Origin: Fragilaria crotonensis
Taxonomy: Eukaryota > Bacillariophyta > Fragilariophyceae > Fragilariales > Fragilariaceae
NCBI GenBank assembly: GCA_022925895.1
Contig: JAKSYS010000018.1
Span: forward strand, 62,001 to 126,000
Direction of reading: 5' to 3'
Length of the DNA: 64,000 nt
In this document: piece by piece, positions 13,436 to 23,560 of the stretch
How the letters are laid out: the number at the start of each line of letters is the position of its first letter
How positions within the stretch are numbered: the stretch's first letter is position 1
Program-made: the position numbers and the translations under genes
Notes under the pieces: model-generated
The model's input: only the letters and a program-made list of their open reading frames with translations
The model's database searches: none
Told to the model about the DNA's origin: nothing

Positions 13436-13804
13436 ATTCAAGTAGATGGCGTATTCCAGTACAGTGCATTTGAGGTCGACCTTTCGTAGTCTCAGCCTGC
13501 AATACGGAGTACGGGACAGTACAGGTACACGCAGTGAGAGTGCCGCGTTCCGTTCACGACATCCGCACCCGCAGATCTCCGCTAACACTGGCACCCACGG
13601 CATAGACCATAGACTCCAGCTGGTGCAACTGGTGCAACTTGCAACCTGCCTGAAGAAAGTAACAGCCATCTTCCTTGGAACTACGCCGACGGTGCTTCTT
13701 AGTCTTCATCACACAATCGCTCACAACGATTACAACAATAGTACTTCAAGTCTCCTACTGATAGTGCGACGTATTTCTGGCTACACGCTATTGATACAAC
13801 ATAC
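13436..13804. other. intergenic, promoter side of the next gene
   Basis: A 369-bp gap between the transposon end and the next start codon. No motif identified. Confidence 0.4.
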
Positions 13805-14410
13805 ATGAGTGCCTATGCCGGAACCACTCCTTCGTCTGGTCGTCGCGCTGGACGGGCGGCTGCCCGAGTGACGAGTCATGGTGCTGCCAGAAGTAGTGGA
13901 CGACGCTCCAGAACTAAAAAGAATCAACCCTTGTTGAATTCTTCTTCCTTCTCTACAGCTGATCAGCATCAATACGGGACGAATCAGCATCATAATCATC
14001 ACCAACCATTGAAGCGGAATGCTCGATCATGGACTCTGTTGGATACACCACTCGGTGGGGCGGGATTAATTGTGCCAATGTGGGTACCAGTCGATACATT
14101 GACGGACGAACAAAAAGAACAATATGCATTGAAACAAAAGATGACGGAACAAGAAAAACAACAAAACGAGGGATCGAACGATTCCACGATCCCGGCAGAA
14201 CTGGCGCATCCTGAAGTTGTTGTCGCTGTGCCCATGACCGATACATTCACGGAAGTCACGTCTCCTTCCGAGGTCCCTCCCACTAGTTTGGATCCCGGAA
14301 CAATCGTGGAGCAGCAAGAGGAAGGCCCGCCTCTAAAGAGGCAAAAGACGGATGAATTCCAAAATAGTGAACCGAATGACATTGCAACGATCGGTACCGC
14401 TGCAAGTTAG
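13805..14410 (+). CDS. hypothetical protein, basic N-terminus
   Basis: A 201-residue frame that I do not recognise. Residues 1-42 are basic and rich in Arg, Gly and Ser (GRRAGRAAARVTSHGAA), as in nuclear or nucleic-acid-binding proteins. The centre holds a more conserved-looking stretch (LLDTPLGGAGLIVPMWVPVD) followed by an EQKEQYALKQKMTEQEKQQ helix. The C-terminus is acidic and ends with a KRQKTD-type basic patch. No signal peptide or membrane segment. A second frame (14352-14648, same strand) overlaps its end and reads plausibly (ENRERRALFEVADAF), so a 3' frameshift or a further exon is possible. Confidence 0.5.
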   Translation: MSAYAGTTPSSGRRAGRAAARVTSHGAARSSGRRSRTKKNQPLLNSSSFSTADQHQYGTNQHHNHHQPLKRNARSWTLLDTPLGGAGLIVPMWVPVDTLTDEQKEQYALKQKMTEQEKQQNEGSNDSTIPAELAHPEVVVAVPMTDTFTEVTSPSEVPPTSLDPGTIVEQQEEGPPLKRQKTDEFQNSEPNDIATIGTAAS

Positions 14411-15475
14411 CAAGCGACTTTCAAAGATTACCTCATTTGTACACTTTGCGCGAGAACCATCTACGGAAAAGTGTCAAGAGGCGATGGCTTGCATACTGGG
14501 AGGGATTGAGAAAGTGATGGGACACTCTGATTTTGAAAACAGAGAACGACGTGCCCTTTTTGAAGTTGCTGACGCTTTCACGCACGCGCACAAGATTGAT
14601 GTTTCTTTCTCCTACTCGAATGATACGGGTCGTATCGCCGGAGAATGAAAGATCCATTATCGAGGGATGAAAAAATGACGCCTCGATGGTCGTGATTAAC
14701 GCAGCAAATGTCCGTTATCCTTCCTGAATAATCTTGTTCCAAACCTTGGTAACCATGTGCGCTGAAGTTTGTTTTAGCTTTCAGGGTCAAGAGGACGGAG
14801 ATCCATATTGGTTACGTCTTTGAGTCCTGAAGGTAGAGTAAACACTGACTACCCGGAATGATAATCGCAATGTCTGCAGCGTTGTCATGAGGTGTGTAGA
14901 TGTACAGCGTTTATGTCACGTGGGGTCCTTACTTCGCCATCCCATGACGATGATCAGATGGGTCTATACTTGATCATTATAAGTAGATCAAGACTATGAT
15001 GTAATAGTGCGCCGAGCACTCGGCAGTCGGCAGGAGTTGCATTAGGCGCAGATGTTCTTTCGGAGCTCCGGACTCCGGAGTACTACCTGGTACAGTACCG
15101 GTAGACTGACTCTACAGAAAGCCAGTACTGGAGTTCTCCAGTACTCGAGTAGCACCTACAAACCCTGTTGTACAAGTAGACTACCGGTAGTCTAGCACGT
15201 TAAATTAGATTTTGGTTTTTTTTTTTGTTGTACAAGTACTCCAGTAGGGTACAAATCTTCGAACTCCCCGCAGAAAACAGACAAAAACTGCGTGTGCAGG
15301 ACGAAATGATTCATTTTTTGTCAAAGGAGAACACGGAACACTCAGGATGTGTAGTCACCTGCCACCAGACAGAAGTGAGAACACACATACACACACACAC
15401 CTTCATTCCACAATTCATCGACCGTCGCATTACTCATCATCAGTAATTGCTACAACTAGCACTTTTGACTCTGCG
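14411..15475. other. intergenic with GTAC and ACCGGT palindromes
   Basis: Apart from the possible 3' extension of the previous gene (to 14648), no gene is seen. 15060-15245 is crowded with short inverted repeats, including the perfect 18-bp palindrome TAGACTACCGGTAGTCTA at 15177-15194. A T-run (about 15218-15226) and an ACACAC tract (about 15383-15400) follow. Confidence 0.5.
15177..15194. repeat. 18-bp perfect palindrome
   Basis: TAGACTACCGGTAGTCTA equals its own reverse complement. It sits in a 180-bp stretch full of GTAC-type inverted repeats. Confidence 0.8.
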
Positions 15476-16072
15476 ATGAACTTCCATTTCCGTGCCTCCC
15501 ATGCTCTTGTTGCTGCTATATCATTGATTGTTTCCTGGTCAGTATTCCCATCACCAGCTAATGCGGCAGCAGCATGTTTGCCACCGTGCGTACCTGGAGA
15601 TGAGAGTATCATGAGACCGAAGGAACATGGAACATCTCACACTCCAGTCCAATCTCCTCTTCGGTGGGGATGCAATGTCGAGGTTGCCGATCGTATCTGC
15701 AATTACAATCGTCATTATGCAGAATATTCAGGATATTTCGAAGAAACATCATTCTTACTGGATGTCACTGGCGATGGAGTTTCTGAAACCAATCCAATTC
15801 ATTTTTATGACAGCAATACAGGAAAACTCGTTTTTACGGCACCTGTCGGTCGTTCCTTTCCAGACTTTGTCGAAGAATCTCGTCGTCATGGATGGCCAAG
15901 TTTCCGAGATGTGGAAGTGAATTGGGATACTGTGCGGATCTTGCCGAATGGAGAGACTGTGAGCGTTGATGGTACTCACTTGGGACACAACCTTCCAGAC
16001 GGAAAAGGGAATCGATATTGTATCAATTTAGTTTCGATTGCTGGCAATGCGGTTGACGAAAATGAGCGGTAA
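15476..16072 (+). CDS. secreted MsrB-like (SelR fold) protein
   Basis: A 198-residue protein. I choose the ATG at 15476 because it opens a classical signal peptide (hydrophobic core AISLIVSW, Ala-Asn-Ala junction near residue 30). The body matches the methionine-R-sulfoxide reductase B core: FYDSNTGKLVF, then HGWPSF, DGTHLGHNLPDGKGNRYCIN. MsrB uses the Cys of the RYCIN block for catalysis, with HLGH nearby, and both are present. The two CxxC zinc pairs of standard MsrB are absent, and the Cys usually found before HLGH is not there. The protein is either a divergent reductase acting in the secretory route or plastid, or a non-catalytic relative. It converges on RPT4, 155 bp away. Confidence 0.75.
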   Translation: MNFHFRASHALVAAISLIVSWSVFPSPANAAAACLPPCVPGDESIMRPKEHGTSHTPVQSPLRWGCNVEVADRICNYNRHYAEYSGYFEETSFLLDVTGDGVSETNPIHFYDSNTGKLVFTAPVGRSFPDFVEESRRHGWPSFRDVEVNWDTVRILPNGETVSVDGTHLGHNLPDGKGNRYCINLVSIAGNAVDENER

Positions 16073-16227
16073 TGATTTGAGAATTGTCAGTAACTGCTGT
16101 CCTCGTTGTGTATTTTACGTGAATGGTACCGGTTACGATATGCTTCGTCGACATCAATCTACCTACTAGAGCATCATTAGATCATGAGTAACAGCGACGT
16201 GTACTCAAGAGTAACAATGGACTATCG

Positions 16228-17635
16228 TTACACCTTGCTATAATCCAACTTGGATTCAAGCTTCTTGTTGTCCAGAATCTTACGAGCGGCCTTCATGAAA
16301 TCCTCTTCCAAAACGTAGTCTCGATCAGCTCGAATAGCAAAAAGTCCTGCTTCCGTACAGATATTTCGCATGTCGGCACCGTTCAAGCCATCCGCCAGCT
16401 TCACCACCGATTCAAAGTCGATGTCGCCCTTTTTGGTAATGGAGGCCGCATGGATCTTGAGAATTTCAAGACGCTGCGTTTCGTTCGGCTCGGGGATTTC
16501 AATTTTGCGATCCAAGCGACCAGGACGCAAGAGGGCAGGATCCAAAATATCGGGCCGATTCGTCGCCATGACCATTTTGACTGCGCCCTGTTCCTCAAAA
16601 CCATCCATTTGGTTCAAGAGTTCCATTAGTGTACGTTGAATTTCTCGATCGGCACTGGTACCTTCTGAGAATCGAGACCCACCAATGGCATCAATTTCAT
16701 CCATGAAAATGACACACGGTTCATGATCGCGAGCAAAGCCAAACATTTCGCGAATAATTCTTGCCGATTCTCCAATGTATTTATCGACAATAGCAGAGGC
16801 AACGACCTTGAGGAAAGTGGCAGCAATGTTGGAAGCCAGGGCTCGTGCGAGGAGTGTCTTGCCGGTTCCTGGCGGGCCATACAACAGAACACCCTTTGGT
16901 GGCTGTTTCGAGCGCGCGGAAAGTATCAAAAGATTGTTTGTGAGAATTCAGCATTGACAAGGACGAATACGCGGCGCTATGTGTCATACATGTTTCCAGT
17001 AATGATACAAAAGGTCTCCTCCGACGAACCGCACAGCTGCGCGCACGTACCTTGATGCCAACACGAATAAAAAGTTCTGGATTGGTCAATGGCAATTCAA
17101 TAACTTCGCGCAACTCTCTAATCTGTTCATTGAGACCACCAATATCACTGAAACTAACTCCACCATCTTCTTCTCCACTTTGCATGTGAAAGACAGTAGG
17201 ATCAACTTCTCTGGGCAAGACTCTCATAATCGTCAGCGTGGTCATATCCAGCGCAACACGCGTTCCTGGTGCCAGCTTCTCATGATTCAGACGCGTTCGA
17301 CAGCCCACAACGTAGCGAGGTCCACTGCTCGCCTTGACAATGAATCGTTCCGCGTCCAATCTCTTGAGAACATCTCCAATAATCTGTCCGACTGACTGAA
17401 GTGCTGACAAATCATCTTCTGTCTTTTGATAACGAGCCACAAGACCACGAACGTCTTCGCGCATTCGTTTCAAGCGGGCTTCCACTTCGCGATGCTCTCG
17501 AATTTTGGCACGGTATTGCTCCAACACTTGTTCGCGTTCGCTTTGTTCTTGCGAAATTGCAACATTGGCTTCTTCAGCGGCAGCAGCAGCCGCTGCATCA
17601 GCCGCAGCGGCATTGTCAGGGTTATCCGATGACAT
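16228..17635 (-). CDS. RPT4: 26S proteasome regulatory ATPase RPT4 (PSMC6)
   Basis: Two exons, 17635-17051 and 16902-16228, joined by a phase-0 GT-AG intron of 148 nt (16903-17050), give 419 residues. The order is an Ala-rich N-terminus, a coiled coil (about 28-75), an OB-like region ([20 protein letters not shown]), then the AAA+ domain. The AAA+ domain shows Walker A GPPGTGKT, Walker B FMDEID and the second region of homology with LLRPGRLDR. The C-terminus SKLDYSKV resembles the RPT4 tail. RPT4 is one of six ATPases in the proteasome base ring that unfold ubiquitinated substrates and feed them to the 20S core. The frame is clean across both exons. Confidence 0.96.
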
Positions 17636-19308
17636 GGTCGTTCCTAGATTCTTTCAAGTGGCAAGGTCGGTTTACTGGGTCAGGATGATGCCAGACAATG
17701 GTAGAGCTAATGCGATGGCTGCATAATTTGTCATTACAGTACAACAGTATGATGATTAAACGACAATACAATACCGCAATTGTTACATAGTACATGTAGT
17801 TGTGCCTGTACAGTACATGCAATATGTGCCAGTGAATCCTTGATTTTTCGACGCGGTTCCTGAGGCATCCATCCTGGATCTTTACAGGGGATGAGGATAT
17901 ATACCGTTGGTTCGTTGAAGACTTTCGAACCTCGCACACCCTTCCAATCCGCAAGGAGCAAAGACCAAAGACGAAAAACAACCGGACAAGCGGACAAGAA
18001 TCCAATTCGTCCGTCTGAATGTCTGAAGTCGTATCGCAGTTGCGACGTCGCGATGTCGCGACGAGGCCACGTGTTGAAGTAACACGGAGGGAAACTCCGT
18101 ATGCATATCTTTTAGTGACACCTCCTCCTCGCAGTATTCCGAATTTGTCTTGCAATACTCCGAGTAGGTGCTTGTTACGGGTCAGCCATACTGCAAAATG
18201 CGTTTTGGGCTTCACACTTCTGCTCGGAGTACGGCATGAGAATTTGTCGTCCTCCACGTGAGTTGTGGTATGAACTTGCAGGTTGCAGTACAGGAATAGG
18301 ATTAGGAGAGTCGAACACCATCGGTGGGAGACCGCGTTTCGGTTCATTTTTTAATCGGCACGTCAATCCTCCTTGTCGAAAGTGCTTTCTTCATCTGTGT
18401 AGCTCTGAATACACAAAACCAAAAGGACATCAAGGTAGCAAATGACTAAACTTCAGGTTGCCCTGGTGGTCGCGATCTTTCTCGTTTCTCTCTTGTGGGT
18501 GGTTGCCTCAGTCATCAAGGTGACCTTTCTCCTGATCGAGACTGTGTCGTCGTGACATTTTGGTATTACATTACAAGTTCTACAGTACACGCCCGTTATC
18601 TGCCGTCGGTTCCATCTCCCAGTTGGCACGTTGAAACGCTTGGCGCAGGATAGGGTGTTGCCATCCAGATCGTCGCTCCGTCTCAATGGTCATTCCGGTC
18701 ATTGCAGGAATGCAACCCAATTAATGGTTGACTTCTTAGCAGATGGCTCGGAGGACTGCGCACTTTCAATCCGACTCGGATTCGGAGTACACGACTGCCG
18801 TCCTGCGACTCGTGGTCAATGGTGAACTCTGTTATTTTGTGGAAGAGAGGCCAATGCAACACCTCACGTATCCAGAAGTACAATCTATACTCTACTCTAG
18901 ATGGCTTTTTTGGTACGACTTTGTCACTCCGTTTCAAATCAAACGGGAAGTTAGGAAATCCCTTACTCCTACTTCTGTCATTGCTGCTTCCTAATGACTC
19001 TCTATTGCTTCTGTAAAGTTAATCGAAAGTCCGTCGGCAGCTCATGATGAAACATGACAACATGACGAATAAATGGTTGCACGACATGAGACATGAAATA
19101 GCTGCGCAATGCGCGCATGCTGTCGGGTGACAGGCGGGCAGACGTCATTGATTGTCGCCATTCAGATCTGACAGCGATTGGTACCAGGTACTTGATCCAG
19201 GATCCTGGCATGCAGATCATATCTTGCTGTACACTCCCCCCATGTCTTGTCAACCCAGCCCATGACACACGGTGCGAACCGCGAACAATTAATCACAAGC
19301 AATCCTCA
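17636..19308. other. intergenic, no supported gene
   Basis: Frames of up to about 240 codons exist on both strands (for example 17622-18347 minus), but they overlap one another, lack domains and read as random sequence. I see no gene here. The first part is the RPT4 promoter side. Confidence 0.5.
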
Positions 19309-20307
19309 ATGATCAAGTTGAAAACTGTCACTTGCGTCCTTTGCGTGTGGCTTTTGGCTAGAACCACTGCTCTCAGCACCATCAAGAGCATACAAGTGTG
19401 TCAAAACAAGGACTGTTGTTCTCGATTTCAAGGTCGAGCGTCCAATCTTGTGCAGACTTTGCGTCAAATCACGTCACAAGTAGGTGTGCCAATCGAATCA
19501 ACTGGATGTCTATCACATTGTGACAAGGGTCCCAACATTCGTATCGTAATCTCGAATGGAAAGGAAGTGATCGAACATGGCGTTGATTCGGCTCACGCCG
19601 CTGCCGCTGTGCTTGAACTCGCAGATCCCAACTTGAGAATTCACCCAACGTTGCTGGCAGCGTGGAAAGTTATGGAACAATCGCAGCAAGGTATGGCATT
19701 CAATCTTTGGTTAATGACCGTGTTTGGCTTCATTTTATAGAGTCGCCGGTTCGGTTATTCTATACCGTTATCGGTGCTACTTGAAGCCTACAATAATTGT
19801 CAAGGGAGGAGCCATGATCGAGCTTTCGAGCTTGGAGATCATGGCGAATCTTGATCTACGACATGATTTACTTAACTATGCATACGTGCGTACCTTGCCC
19901 CACTCACATGTTGCCTTGTCCACTTAGCCCCAGATGCTTCTGAAAAAGAACGCTTCTTGAATTCTGTCATCAATGCCCTCAGTAAGGATGAATCTTTGGC
20001 TGTCTCTACGTGCATGGCGCAAGCCTTGGTCCTTCGATCGCAAGTCTTATCAAATGACGACGACATCAATAACAATGCCAGTAAAATCACGGAACGTTTG
20101 GACAGTGCCCGCACCGACATTATTCGAGCAGCAGTTCTGGATCCTTACCATCCCACTGTATGGCGGATTCTGGCCACCATCGAGGAGGAACGCAACGACC
20201 ACGCTGCTGCCATTCAGGCACTCTCCAAGTGGGCGACGTATCAACCGCTCTTTTCGACCAAGGTACAAAATGAAATTAGTCGACTCCGAGATAGTACTGC
20301 GAGATAA
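19309..20307 (+). CDS. thioredoxin-like [2Fe-2S] ferredoxin-domain protein with helical C-terminus
   Basis: Exon 1 (19309-19690) encodes a signal-peptide-like start (VTCVLCVWLLARTTALS), then IQVCQNKDCCSRFQG...STGCLSHCDKGPNIRI. The four-Cys pattern (C-x4-C ... C-x3-C) is that of thioredoxin-like [2Fe-2S] ferredoxins. An intron at 19691-19740 (50 nt) has clean GT-AG ends. The last exon (from about 19928) encodes PDASEKERFLNSVINALS and a TPR-like pair (DPYHPTVWRILATIEEE, then HAAAIQALSKWATYQP). The middle exon (about 19741-19885) needs one or two single-base corrections to stay open, so its boundaries are uncertain. Targeting to the plastid or secretory route and a redox role are inferences. Confidence 0.65.
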
Positions 20308-21269
20308 TACGATTGCAACCAAGCAGGTGCATGCACAACTTGCAAGGCGTAACTGTGGACTGCCAATCGCAAGTCAGGATGCAGTATCTGCTAGGGAAGT
20401 TTCGATCTTGGTGGGGCATTTCATTTGTGGACACATTGAGCTCATGTTAGAGTAACGCTGCCATCAAAGTGCAAAATCAGTGCCTGATCTATGGGATTTG
20501 GCGTGCACACAAATCATTGGAATGCCTACCTTTTAAGTCATCATGCAATCTGATTTCAAGCTCCAAGATTTCGTACTCGGACTGAAGGCGACAGTCTATC
20601 TGCAATCTACTCCGAGTTAACTCCCCTGTCGAGACAATATCGTGGATTTACCGAGAGCAAACAATCGAATACGCCACTTCCATATTTAGATGCAATAGCT
20701 AGCATTTACTAGGAGTACTTCGAAAACACAGATGTCATCAAAAACTACATGGCAGCAGACAGTCTACTGTATTACTGTTGTTGATATACAGTACTTGTGT
20801 TCGAGAAACCGTACGGGGCAATTAGTTTTACTTGTACTCGACCAATGTCGTATCAAAAAATTTGTTATTGCCCCTTTCTCTCCTCCTCAACTTCAGAAGA
20901 TACTCCAAACGTTTTTTAACGCTACTAATTTTTCTTAACTGCAGGCAGTCAGTTCAACCGCCATATTTGTTCACAATGCTTGTAGTAGAAATTTCAACTA
21001 TCCTCAAAAGAGATCCGTTGCGAGGTGGCCTTTCCTTATTTAGAACTACAGCCACGTTGGTGTCATAACTTGTTTATACAAAAGGAAGTGCGAGTAAGGA
21101 TAACGGAGCGTGAAGCACCGACTACATGATGAGCTCAATTGATCTCTCAAGAAAAAATTTGTCGACACCAATTTAATTTCACTTCCCAACCCCCAGACGC
21201 ACACATTTATCATCCGGAGCCAAAATATTCACCACGAAAGAAGTCCTCAAACTCGCCAACTTGCCAACC
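20308..21269. other. intergenic, no gene seen
   Basis: No convincing frame, only small scattered ones. It includes the promoter side of the following membrane protein. Confidence 0.5.
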
Positions 21270-22115
21270 ATGTTTTGCAGTCAGCCAAAGCCGTACGAAG
21301 AGGAAGACACGACGATCGCGGACTTTGTCATTATTGACAGACATGGCGACGAGGAGGATGAGCCGTCCCTCTCCAAGGCTTTCATCTGGGGCTATTTCTT
21401 CAGACCTTGGCACCTGTTCAAGGTGACTTTGATTGTTCTTGTGGTTTCTGCTTTTTTCAAACTCCTCATCGACTGGAATGATATCGTAGCCCTCTATGTT
21501 GGGTTTGCTCTTTTGCTCGTTCAACTTATCTTCACCGTTGACAAAATCCCTGGACTGAGGCTCAACACACAGTCTTACCTGACCGGCCCGACAATACATT
21601 CCAATTTGGAAGAAACCAGGAAAAGGACGAAGAAATTCTTTAGAGGGCCCAAAAGAACTCATTACGTTGTGTTGTACACGACAACTGGTTTGAATGGCAA
21701 ACCCATGGTGATTCGCAAGGTATTGCAAGCTGGGGTGTTTGATGAGGACTTGCCACAAGACAATGCGACTAGGAATGTGCTGACCGACCTCGTATGCCGA
21801 GAGGGAGCGCCTTTTTCAGCCTTTCCACGAAGCGCTGTTTGGAAACATCAGTTGCGATACAGGAAATGGATGCTCTATTTCATGCCCGTCTTGGTTGTCA
21901 CTTGCGTTGCCATTCCTTACAATCTTTATTGCTCCTACACCGTCGAATGGGATCAAACTCACCACATTGAACTACTCAAGCCAATTTTTGTTATCTATGG
22001 CGTTTTGTACCTTCTTGTGCTGTTGCCTCTGCTCTACAAGATTCGGAAGTGGAAGTATGATGTGAGTTACGGCGGCGAAGACATCACCTCGACCCAGGTG
22101 AGCACTGGGCCCTGA
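21270..22115 (+). CDS. four-TM membrane protein of unknown family, paralogue A
   Basis: A 281-residue protein; I use the ATG at 21270. An acidic N-terminus (EEEDTTIADFVIIDRHG) leads to HLFK and a hydrophobic hairpin (LIVLVVSAFFKLLIDWND, then ALLLVQLIFTVDKIPG). A soluble region of about 120 residues follows, with YVVLYTTTG and LVCREGAPFSAFPR. A second hydrophobic pair (MLYFMPVLVVTC, then FVIYGVLYLLVLLPLLY) precedes a short cytosolic-type tail. I do not recognise the family. The gene at 27496-28361 is a clear paralogue with the same architecture and the same GAPFSAFPR block. No intron is needed. Both lie between the two PLAC8 pairs. Confidence 0.8.
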   Translation: MFCSQPKPYEEEDTTIADFVIIDRHGDEEDEPSLSKAFIWGYFFRPWHLFKVTLIVLVVSAFFKLLIDWNDIVALYVGFALLLVQLIFTVDKIPGLRLNTQSYLTGPTIHSNLEETRKRTKKFFRGPKRTHYVVLYTTTGLNGKPMVIRKVLQAGVFDEDLPQDNATRNVLTDLVCREGAPFSAFPRSAVWKHQLRYRKWMLYFMPVLVVTCVAIPYNLYCSYTVEWDQTHHIELLKPIFVIYGVLYLLVLLPLLYKIRKWKYDVSYGGEDITSTQVSTGP

Positions 22116-22955
22116 GTTGTCCTTCCCAACGCTGTATCATAGTGGGTTGCCAGGCGATGATCCTGCAAATGTAGGCTGATGTGGATATTGCCATACATCG
22201 CAATAACACTTATAGGTGGGCATATTTGTATTAGTACTCTACGAATTGACTGGTCATGTTGTTTTCTCAAATTCATTACAAAATAGGGGGTCTCGGCATT
22301 GTGACTCATCTTCACTTGCACCCGTAGCTAAATGAGTAGCAATTAAGGTTTAAGAAACCAAACCTGCCTAAGCGAATTTGTGACACTGAAGGGAGAGCAC
22401 GAGCGCACGACAACAAGGGAATGGAACGACGGGCGAAAGCGCGACGTTGGTTGATCTTGCCTTGAGCGTTAAGGATTGGCTGTGTGTTGTAAACAAAGCG
22501 ATCTCTAGCCTTTATCGGCACTAAACAACGAATGCAGGAGTTTGGCACTGCCTACTAGGTAATGTTATTCTTTCGTAATACACTGTGGTGTGATTTCAAG
22601 AAATGCCGTACAAATTGTGCACGCTGTGAATTCTACAAGAATAGCAATAAATGCGAAAAAGGAATGGAATGAGACTTAAGAAATAACTGCAAAAGACAGG
22701 AATCAACGTATGATTACAAACGATTGCAAACAATCTGAATTGAATGACAAGTTAAAATGGCTGTGAACCAAAAACTATTGACAGCATCAGTTGTGCTCCC
22801 TTAAATGCCACCAAATTACTGACTGCATGGGATACGCTTGTGGCTTGCCACAATACAAAGTGAAATGAATAATTTGCATTCCCTTATGCTTGATACTGAT
22901 AACCCCTTGGTCCATGAGGAGGATATACCTGTACTTACCATCACATTCAGTGGCA
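22116..22955. other. intergenic, no gene seen
   Basis: No supported coding region. AT-rich with short frames only. Confidence 0.45.
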
Positions 22956-23560
22956 GAACTTGAGTATCCTTCTCCTTCCACTGCACATATTGCTCCCAAA
23001 CCAGAACTGCTATACAACAAAACAGAAAGACCTGCTTATCGGGTTATCATTCGCCTCGTCGATGTTATGGATTGGATGCCTAGCGAGCAATTGGGGGCTC
23101 TGCTGTCACGAATGCAGAGTCCTTCGGATCTCTGACAGCAAGTCAGCTATTTCAGGGCGGGTATGTTACCTTACAGATTGGAATGGAATTACTGTGGGCA
23201 GGCAACAATAAGATTCGGAACGCTTTTCTCTCAATTGGAGGAGGTTTCTATATGAAATACGAAGAGTGGTGACATTCAAGTGGATTAAAGGGCACCAGGA
23301 TGAACTGAGATAAAAAGACACACTTCCACATGATGACTATTGATGCCGACTTCTTGGCAACCCAATATCGCGAGGAAGGCTCAAGTCCATGCAGTCCGTT
23401 CTTGATTATGTCGCAGAACAGCAGAAGATCTCGTTTTCGATCAACGGCATTTCAGTCAATATCTTCCACATGATCCGTTCTTGATTATGTCCCGGAACAG
23501 CAGAAGATCTCATTTTTGATCAATGGCATTTCAGTCAATATGATGCATGCATTAGTGACC
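22956..23560 (+). mobile_element. decayed retroelement fragment with RNase H-like remnants
   Basis: Broken frames carry pieces typical of the RNase H-like end of diatom retroelements: SDSKSAIS (about 23127-23152), FKWIKGHQDE (23275-23304) and TIDADFLATQYREEG (about 23336-23380). Stops and frame changes separate them. The 3' part contains a tandem duplication (23395-23541). No complete domain remains. Confidence 0.45.
23395..23541. repeat. tandem duplication, 79-bp period
   Basis: TCCGTTCTTGATTATGTC starts at 23395 and again at 23474. The copies run on together through AACAGCAGAAGATCTC and GGCATTTCAGTCAATAT with few differences. Confidence 0.8.

Noticed and set aside
17622-18347. 241-codon minus-strand frame
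   Set aside because: Overlaps the RPT4 start region, no domain, composition typical of non-coding sequence.
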